Shown: one piece after another, positions 13,756 to 18,676 of the stretch
How the letters are laid out: every line of letters starts with the position of its first letter
How positions within the stretch are numbered: position 1 is the stretch's first letter
Source: Ruminococcus sp. UBA3280
GTDB taxonomy: Bacteria; Bacillota; Clostridia; Oscillospirales; Ruminococcaceae
Direction: 5' to 3'
Length of the DNA: 18,676 nt
NCBI GenBank assembly: GCA_002362175.1
Contig: DETU01000091.1
Location: 1 to 18,676 of the forward strand
Position numbers and translations under genes: made by a program
The notes under the pieces: generated by a model
The model's input: only the letters and a program-made list of their open reading frames with translations
Told to the model about the DNA's origin: nothing
Databases searched by the model: none

Positions 13756-16554
13756 ATGACCGAAAAAGAACAGAAAAAAGCGGCGAAAGAATTTGCTTTG
13801 CGTTGGCAGGGCAAGGGCTACGAAAAGGGAGAATCTCAGAAATTCTGGATAGATTTGCTTGTAAACGTGTACGGCGTTGAGGATATTGCAGGATTTATCA
13901 CATTTGAAGATCAGGTACATATCGACAAAAGTACGGGCTTTATTGACGGCTACATCAAAAGCACCAGAGTCATGATCGAGCAGAAAAGTCTCGGAAAGGA
14001 TCTTCGCAAGAGCATCAAGCAGTCGGACGGAACATTTCTGAATCCCTTTCAGCAAGCCAAAAGATATATCGTTGAGCTTCCGGTTAACAAGCACCCTCGC
14101 TGGGTGGTGACCTGTAATTTCTCTGAGTTTCTGATCTACGACATGAACAAGCCTAACGGTGAGCCGGAGCAGATTTTTCTGAAAGACCTTGCAAAAGAAT
14201 ATTACCGTCTGCAATTCCTCGTGGAAACAGGCAACGAAAGTCTGAAAAAAGAAATGGAGATCTCGTTAAAGGCTGGCGAGCTTGTGGGCAAAATGTACGA
14301 TACCATTTTGAAGCAGTACAAGAATCCTGACAGTCCCGAAACGCTAAAAAGTCTCAATATGCTTTGCGTTCGGCTTGTTTTCTGTCTGTATGCGGAGGAT
14401 GCGGGTATTTTCGGGCATCACGAAATGTTCGGCAATTATCTGAAACAATTTCAGCCGAAAGATGTCCGCAAAGCTCTGATTGAACTGTTTCAAGTGCTTG
14501 ACCAAAAGCCGGAAGAACGTGCCCCCTATATGGACGATGAACTTGCCGCTTTTCCCTATGTAAACGGTGGACTTTTTGCTGATGAGAATATCGAAATTCC
14601 TCGATTCAGCGAGGAAATCGTTGATCTGCTTGTCAACAAGGCAAGTGCAGGATTTGACTGGTCGGAAATATCCCCGACTATCTTCGGAGCAGTATTTGAA
14701 AGTACTCTGAATCCCGAAACAAGGCGTTCCGGCGGTATGCACTATACCTCTATTGAGAATATTCACAAGGTCATTGATCCTCTTTTTCTTGACGGGCTGA
14801 AAGCTGAATTTGCGGAGATCTGCGAAGTAAAGGTTGATAAAAAAAGACGAAATAAGTTGGAGGAGTTTCGCAGTAAACTTGCTTCGCTTACGTTTCTTGA
14901 CCCGACTTGCGGTAGTGGAAATTTCTTAACCGAAACTTACATCAGTCTACGCCGACTGGAAAATGATGCTTTGAAAGCGATACATGGCGGTCAGATGCTG
15001 CTTGACGGTGAGGGCGAATTTGACCCTATCAAGGTCGGTATCGGGCAGTTTTACGGTATTGAAATAAATGACTTTGCCGTGACGGTCGCTAAGACTGCTC
15101 TTTGGATAGCCGAAAGTCAGATGATGCATGAAACCGAGGAAATTGTTGATCGCTCACTCGATTTCCTGCCGCTGAAATCCTATGCCAATATCACAGAAGC
15201 AAACGCTCTCCGTATTGATTGGGAAAGCGTTGTGCCTAAAGAAAAATTGTCCTATATTATGGGAAATCCGCCGTTTGTTGCCAATTCAGGACGTGTTTCA
15301 GCTAAGGAATCATCTGTTAAAGCTATGATGTCAGTAGATCAAAAAGAAGAAAAATATGCATTATTCGGAAAATCAGCTGGTGTACTTGATTACGTTGCTT
15401 GTTGGTATAAAAAAGCTGCTATCTTTATGAAAAATACAAATATCAGAACTGCTTTTGTTTCCACAAATTCAATCTGTCAAGGTGAACAAATAGCTCCTTT
15501 GTGGAAATCACTATTTGAAGAAGGGATATATATTAATTTTGCTCATAATTCATTTAAATGGAAAACTGAAGCAACCAAAAGTGCAACTGTTTTTGTAGTT
15601 ATTGTTGGTTTTTCATATCAAAATCTAAAACCATGTATTTTATTTCAAGATAAAATAACTAAAAATGTATCACATATTAATGCCTATTTATTGGAAGCAA
15701 GTGATGTATTTGTAGAAAAAAGAAACAAACCAATATGTGATGTTTCTGTTATGCACAGAGGAAGTCAGCCAACAGATAATGGCAATTTTATATTTACACA
15801 ACAAGAATATTTTGATTTTATCAACTTATATCCTGATTCACAAGGCTTGTTTCGTAAATTTATGATGGGTAAAGATTTTATAGACCGCAAACCACGATAT
15901 TGTTTATGGTTGGTAGGCGTTAGTCCTGCTATCCTAAAGAAATATCCACCAATTCTTAAACGTATTGAAGCGGTTAAAGAATGCAGAATGAAAAGTAGTA
16001 AAGCTGCTACAAGAAAAAAAGCTGAAACCCCTACTTTGTTTGATGAGAACCAACAACCTCAAACAAACTACATTGCAATTCCAGAGGTATCGTCTGGTGG
16101 AAGAAGATATGTGCCAATTGATTTTATGACTCCTGATATTGTTGTGGGCAACAAAATAAGAATAGTAGAAAACGCAGGATTTTACGAATTTGGTATTTTA
16201 ACTTCAAATGTGCATATGGCATGGATGCGAACAACTTGCGGATATTATGGTCCAAGCTATCAGTATTCAATTAACATAGTCTACAACAACTTCCCATGGT
16301 GCAGTCCGACAGCCGAACAAAAAGCCACGATAGAACATACCGCACAAATGATACTTGATGCCAGAGCAAAATATCCCGATTGCTCCCTCGCCGACCTCTA
16401 CGACGAAACTACTATGCCTCCCGAACTCCGCAAGGCTCACCAGCTTAACGATAAGGCTGTTATGCAGGCTTATGGATTTCCAATTAAAATGACTGAGAGC
16501 GAGTGCGTGGGGGAACTGATGAGGATGTATAGGAAGTTAACGGAGGGGAAATGA
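13756..16554 (+). CDS. MmeI-like type IIG/IIL restriction-modification enzyme
   Basis: A 932-residue single-chain enzyme expected to methylate adenine in its target on one or both strands and cut at a distance. Order seen: N-terminal nuclease domain with D64 and E75-Q-K77 (PD-ExK type; FIDGYI...MIEQK), a helical spacer (about 150-340), then an N6-adenine methyltransferase domain with motif I DPTCGSGNF (382-390) and catalytic NPPF (504-507). A target-recognition region (about 600-860) and a helical C-terminus follow. This is the MmeI plan, so no separate R or S subunit is needed. ATG 13756 has GGAGGAG at 5 bases; TTG 13732 has none. From just after NPPF to about 16290 the DNA is much more AT-rich than before and after, suggesting replacement of the specificity part. 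The next gene starts directly at the stop. Confidence 0.88.
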   Translation: MTEKEQKKAAKEFALRWQGKGYEKGESQKFWIDLLVNVYGVEDIAGFITFEDQVHIDKSTGFIDGYIKSTRVMIEQKSLGKDLRKSIKQSDGTFLNPFQQAKRYIVELPVNKHPRWVVTCNFSEFLIYDMNKPNGEPEQIFLKDLAKEYYRLQFLVETGNESLKKEMEISLKAGELVGKMYDTILKQYKNPDSPETLKSLNMLCVRLVFCLYAEDAGIFGHHEMFGNYLKQFQPKDVRKALIELFQVLDQKPEERAPYMDDELAAFPYVNGGLFADENIEIPRFSEEIVDLLVNKASAGFDWSEISPTIFGAVFESTLNPETRRSGGMHYTSIENIHKVIDPLFLDGLKAEFAEICEVKVDKKRRNKLEEFRSKLASLTFLDPTCGSGNFLTETYISLRRLENDALKAIHGGQMLLDGEGEFDPIKVGIGQFYGIEINDFAVTVAKTALWIAESQMMHETEEIVDRSLDFLPLKSYANITEANALRIDWESVVPKEKLSYIMGNPPFVANSGRVSAKESSVKAMMSVDQKEEKYALFGKSAGVLDYVACWYKKAAIFMKNTNIRTAFVSTNSICQGEQIAPLWKSLFEEGIYINFAHNSFKWKTEATKSATVFVVIVGFSYQNLKPCILFQDKITKNVSHINAYLLEASDVFVEKRNKPICDVSVMHRGSQPTDNGNFIFTQQEYFDFINLYPDSQGLFRKFMMGKDFIDRKPRYCLWLVGVSPAILKKYPPILKRIEAVKECRMKSSKAATRKKAETPTLFDENQQPQTNYIAIPEVSSGGRRYVPIDFMTPDIVVGNKIRIVENAGFYEFGILTSNVHMAWMRTTCGYYGPSYQYSINIVYNNFPWCSPTAEQKATIEHTAQMILDARAKYPDCSLADLYDETTMPPELRKAHQLNDKAVMQAYGFPIKMTESECVGELMRMYRKLTEGK

Positions 16555-17370
16555 ATGGCTGAAATCACAAAAAAACAACATTTTATCCCAAGGTTTTATT
16601 TAAAAAACTTTTCAGATAATGGTAAAACGATGTACCGATATGATAAATCCACTGGGAATATTGCATCTGTATCTATAAACTCCGTCTGTTATCAAGATTA
16701 TTTGTATGAATTTAAAGATGAAAATGATAATTTACTTCTTTGTAATTTTAACGAAAATATGCTTTCTACATATGAGCGTAGATTCAGTATTGCTTTAAAT
16801 TCAATTAAAAACAAAGTAGAAAATAGAAGTATTTGCAATCCTTATTGTTTCTTAACCTCAAAGGAAAAAAAATCTCTATCGTTATTCGCTGCAATTCAAA
16901 TTTATAGATCCCCAGATATAATAAAAGAGGTTGAAAAAGGTTTAGATCAAATATGGGGAGAATGTTTGGAAAAAAATTCCAGTAGAAATGCTGCTTTAAT
17001 GGCTACACTTCCGTTTTATAAACAAATTAGTGAAATGGATAATTATGAAATAATGTCTTTATCTAAAAATCTACTAAACATGTCATTTTTTATTGGATAC
17101 ACAAATAATGATGTGATTTTGACCAGTGATAACCCTGTAATTATGTCATACTGTAATAACCCAAAAGATATAGATGAAGTGATATTTCCATTGACCTCAA
17201 ATTTAGTATTGTATATGCAAAAAAATGAGAAATCACAGAAAAATTCAAAAAATAGACTATGTTATATGGAAAGCAGCTTTGTAAATTATATTAACAATGC
17301 TACTATGTCAAGATGTAGAAGATGGTTTTTTTCAAAAGTCCCATTTGGTGAAAATTTTACAATTAAATAA
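16555..17370 (+). CDS. DUF4238 domain protein, coupled to the R-M enzyme
   Basis: The 271-residue soluble protein starts MAEITKKQHFIPRFYLKNFSDNGK. The pattern QH..PR.YL..F is the hallmark of DUF4238 (H9, P12, R13), with a second family-like motif TSDNPVIMS (190-198) and FAAIQIYRSP (111-120). The function of the family is not established. The conserved H/R and SDNP residues would suit an enzyme, but that is a guess. ATG 16555 abuts the R-M stop codon (16552-16554), and GGAGGGG (16542-16548) lies inside the 3' end of the R-M gene, so the two are translated together. The gene is very AT-rich, unlike the end of the R-M gene. A role as accessory, control or back-up effector of the R-M system is inferred from the coupling only. 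Confidence 0.75.
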   Translation: MAEITKKQHFIPRFYLKNFSDNGKTMYRYDKSTGNIASVSINSVCYQDYLYEFKDENDNLLLCNFNENMLSTYERRFSIALNSIKNKVENRSICNPYCFLTSKEKKSLSLFAAIQIYRSPDIIKEVEKGLDQIWGECLEKNSSRNAALMATLPFYKQISEMDNYEIMSLSKNLLNMSFFIGYTNNDVILTSDNPVIMSYCNNPKDIDEVIFPLTSNLVLYMQKNEKSQKNSKNRLCYMESSFVNYINNATMSRCRRWFFSKVPFGENFTIK

Positions 17371-17438
17371 ATAATTAAAAATCAAACTTTACATCATATA
17401 TCCTACATCAAATTCATAATTTTGACAAAAATAGCAAA

Positions 17439-17468
17439 TAACGGCTGCACCCGAAAGCACAGCCGTTA
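17439..17468. terminator. hairpin terminator between convergent units
   Basis: TAACGGCTG (17439-17447) pairs with CAGCCGTTA (17460-17468), 9 bp around a 12-base loop. Read on the - strand it is followed by TTTGCTATTTTT, so it mainly ends the TnpV-like unit; on the + strand the tail is poor in T. It lies between the convergent DUF4238 and TnpV-like genes. Confidence 0.65.
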
Positions 17469-17472
17469 AATC

Positions 17473-17889
17473 TCAAATATAAATCATACATTCAAACACA
17501 ATTTCTCTCGCCATATAGATAAGGCAGTTTTCAAGTCCAATCTGCTTTTGGGTATCGCCACTCACAACAGCTGATTGATACTCTTTATCCGACTTTTTCC
17601 AACGCTCCACCTGACGAGCAATAGCTTCATCGACTTTCAGTTCCAAATCATCAAGGCACTGAATGATCTTGCTCTCATTAACGAGCTTGTGAAGCCTATC
17701 GGGGTACTTGCTGTCAGAGAAATGAAGATGATACTTGATGTAGTCGGTGTGGTAGGTCTTATGCTCCTCTGTGAGCGTGTCGGGATTGAAGTGCGTAACG
17801 GTCACGGTGTTGGTGTTAAGTCTCCACAGCGGAACGTATTTCCTTTTCAGGGGATTGTAAGTTACCTGTTCGCTCTTATATCTGCTCAT
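17473..17889 (-). CDS. TnpV-like transposon-encoded protein
   Basis: The 138-residue charged, helical protein resembles TnpV, a small protein common on clostridial integrative elements. The C-terminal half reads LHKLVNESKIIQCLDDLELKVD.AIARQVER and ends MAREIVFECMIYI, like the family's LLLSGKL..HL...D..A..R...L and AEEIV..E.IY. The function of TnpV is unknown. The N-terminal 55 residues (PLKRKYVPLWRLNTNTVTVTHFNPDTLTEEHKTYHT) are less typical. ATG 17889 is chosen because GAGGTGG lies 5 bases before it; GTG 17898 is an alternative. It starts 10 bases after the upstream gene and is in one operon with it. The identification is from memory of motif style and could be wrong. Confidence 0.55.
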   Translation of the reverse strand: MSRYKSEQVTYNPLKRKYVPLWRLNTNTVTVTHFNPDTLTEEHKTYHTDYIKYHLHFSDSKYPDRLHKLVNESKIIQCLDDLELKVDEAIARQVERWKKSDKEYQSAVVSGDTQKQIGLENCLIYMAREIVFECMIYI

Positions 17890-17899
17890 TTTGACCACC

Positions 17900-18184
17900 T
17901 CACTTGATAGGTTTTATCATTTCAAGAACAAGCTGTGTGCCCACTCTGAAACCCTTGCGAAACTCATTGCGGTTGGAGAGGTTGTGCAGATCAATGTCTG
18001 CCGACTGATATTCGCTCAAAACATCTTTGCAATCGGGAAAGTTTTTCAGCAATTCTGCTTCTGCATTGACAATCCTGTCCATTGCAGACTTGTATGCTTC
18101 GTCCACTTCCTCAGTTTCTGTTAAGTGAAAAAGATCATAGTCATAAAGTTCATCAATTAAACTTCTCTTTTTCGTATCCTCCAT
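17900..18184 (-). CDS. small helical protein of mobile elements, possibly DUF6809-like
   Basis: The 94-residue acidic protein is predicted mostly helical: LIDELYDYDLFHLTETEEVDEAYKSAMDRIVNAEAELLKNF and a C-terminal FRKGFRVGTQLVLEMI. That layout (short N-terminus, LYDxD, a helical pair, F..GF..G..L..E) recalls small proteins labelled DUF6809 found beside TnpV on clostridial elements, including the F..G...G end. No function is known to me. ATG 18184 has no clear ribosome site. An extended -10 (TGTTATAAT on the - strand at about 18211-18219) suggests a short or leaderless transcript. It heads the two-gene unit with the TnpV-like gene. Confidence 0.5.
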   Translation of the reverse strand: MEDTKKRSLIDELYDYDLFHLTETEEVDEAYKSAMDRIVNAEAELLKNFPDCKDVLSEYQSADIDLHNLSNRNEFRKGFRVGTQLVLEMIKPIK

Positions 18185-18213
18185 ATTATTTTCGATACTA
18201 ATTTCATTACATT

Positions 18214-18233
18214 ATAACAGGAGTAGACCATAA
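18214..18233 (+). repeat. 20-bp motif, right-end copy
   Basis: ATAACAGGAGTAGACCATAA, 18 of 20 identical to the - strand at 10599-10618. It overlaps the likely promoter of the small helical protein gene and lies next to the tandem arm-type repeats. Confidence 0.55.
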
Positions 18234-18236
18234 TTT

Positions 18237-18258
18237 TTTGTCCTTTATTTGTCCTTTA
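18237..18258 (+). repeat. tandem arm-type repeats, right end
   Basis: Two copies of TTTGTCCTTTA (18237-18247 and 18248-18258), the same 22-bp unit as at 9340-9361 with one base changed, 123 bases inside the right core. Between here and the core a further tandem repeat AAGTTAGMAA x2 lies at 18341-18360. No gene is visible in 18185-18381. Confidence 0.7.
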
Positions 18259-18381
18259 TTGTTACAAAAACATAGCAAATAATGGACTAAACGCATTTTT
18301 GTACATTCGTGTAATTTGACGATTTTACGCCGTTTCGGGCAAGTTAGCAAAAGTTAGAAAAAGCGTAGCGCAAATTTCAAA

Positions 18382-18399
18382 TCCTTCTGCCCCTGCCAT
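18382..18399 (+). repeat. attR core (duplicate of tRNA-Trp 3' end)
   Basis: TCCTTCTGCCCCTGCCAT, identical to 9256-9273 in the same orientation, but with no tRNA 5' half before it. It marks the right edge of the element; what follows should be the original flank of the tRNA gene. Confidence 0.9.
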
Positions 18400-18427
18400 A
18401 ATGGTGAACCGAAATAGATGACACCAC

Positions 18428-18456
18428 AAAAAAGTCCGAATATTCGGGCTTTTTTT
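18428..18456 (+). terminator. displaced original terminator of tRNA-Trp
   Basis: AAAAAAGTCCGA and TCGGGCTTTTTT pair (one G-U) around ATAT, with a T run after. It lies 30 bases behind the attR core. Joining 9255 to 18382 would put it about 30 bases after the tRNA, its likely pre-insertion place. The structure is symmetrical and may also serve a - strand gene. Confidence 0.75.
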
Positions 18457-18676
18457 GCGTTTATCCGCCGAAAATCTTATAGTCAGAACCGTAGATGACA
18501 TTTGCCTTTGAGGAGGATTTGAACGCTTTCAGAAGAAGTTACGGAGCAGGATTCAGGGTTTTCATAGCAGAGAAAAAGAAAATCCCCGAAAATTATACGA
18601 AAAATAATACACAGACTTTCAGAGCCGTTTTTATTGGTTTCTCACAAATAGATGTAAATTTTCAAGCAAAACGTCA
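18457..18676. other. host flank, no firm gene
   Basis: An ATG at 18495 opens a + strand frame that stays open to the window edge (MTFAFEEDLNAFRRSYGAGF...), but it has no ribosome site and a stop directly before it, so it is weak. On the - strand a frame ending KANVIYGSDYKIFGG just before the terminator looks like a protein C-terminus but is interrupted by stops upstream, possibly a decayed gene. I cannot decide between them. Confidence 0.3.

Larger units (their letters stand above)
9256..18399. mobile_element. tRNA-Trp-integrated mobilisable element (decayed IME/genomic island)
   Basis: The element runs between two identical 18-bp cores, one in the tRNA-Trp 3' end and one at 18382-18399, about 9.1 kb. 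From left to right it has a tyrosine integrase, a MobV-type relaxase remnant, an IS3-family remnant, a DUF3987 remnant, an MmeI-like R-M enzyme with a DUF4238 gene, and a TnpV-like gene with a small helical protein. No phage structural or type IV secretion genes are present, so it is better called an integrative mobilisable element than a prophage or ICE. With the relaxase and replication-type gene broken it is probably no longer self-mobilised, but integrase and ends look intact, so excision may still be possible. Confidence 0.88.

Noticed and set aside
13669..14214. 181-residue - strand frame opposite the start of the R-M gene
   Set aside because: It is a shadow of the R-M N-terminus, which carries the nuclease motif and a proper ribosome site.
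13756..16554. BREX PglX or a stand-alone type I HsdM methyltransferase
   Set aside because: The N-terminal D...EQK nuclease motif, single-chain layout and absence of any other BREX or hsd genes fit an MmeI-like enzyme better.
17431..18285. ATAGCAAATAAYGG at 17431-17444 and 18272-18285
   Set aside because: 13 of 14 bases match, but one copy merely overlaps a terminator flank. With this AT content a chance match is plausible and no function is suggested.
9256..18399. Prophage
   Set aside because: There are no capsid, tail, lysis or phage repressor genes. MobV relaxase and DUF3987 remnants point to a mobilisable element.
1..18676. CRISPR array
   Set aside because: No regularly spaced repeats with unique spacers and no cas genes are visible anywhere in the window.

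Overview
The window reads as a chromosomal segment of a low-GC, spore-forming Firmicute, most likely a Ruminococcus-like member of the Clostridia. The grounds are a sigG gene and a spoIIM-like gene, strong AGGAGG-type ribosome sites, TTG/GTG starts, and canonical TTGACA-17-TATAAT promoters. The genus is an inference from gene style, not proven here.

Bases 1-9255 and 18400-18676 look like host backbone. From the left: proC, a SpoIIM-like membrane protein and a DUF624-like membrane protein on the + strand, then a terminator. Next is sigG, whose ribosome site and start codon sit in a perfect 14-bp hairpin. A Thr-rich membrane-anchored protein follows, overlapping a small acidic protein. On the - strand come a Nudix hydrolase and a five-gene ABC-2 exporter operon: GntR/YtrA-type repressor, ATPase, two permeases and a CPBP intramembrane protease. 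The promoter of that operon overlaps a perfect 21-bp palindrome.

At 9197 lies tRNA-Trp(CCA). Its 3' end is the left attachment site of a 9.1-kb integrated element (about 9256-18399). An identical 18-bp core recurs at 18382-18399. A tyrosine integrase sits next to the tRNA, and matching 22-bp tandem repeats lie just inside both ends. The mobilisation part is wrecked: a MobV-type relaxase without its N-terminus, a truncated IS3-family element, and a DUF3987 replication-type gene with an internal stop and no C-terminus.

The intact cargo is an MmeI-like type IIG/IIL restriction-modification enzyme joined to a DUF4238 protein, followed by a TnpV-like gene and a small helical protein on the - strand. 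The element brought its own terminator for the tRNA; the probable original terminator now lies beyond the right attachment site.

The best leads for new biology are the R-M/DUF4238 pair with an AT-rich, apparently exchanged specificity region, and the sigG leader hairpin.
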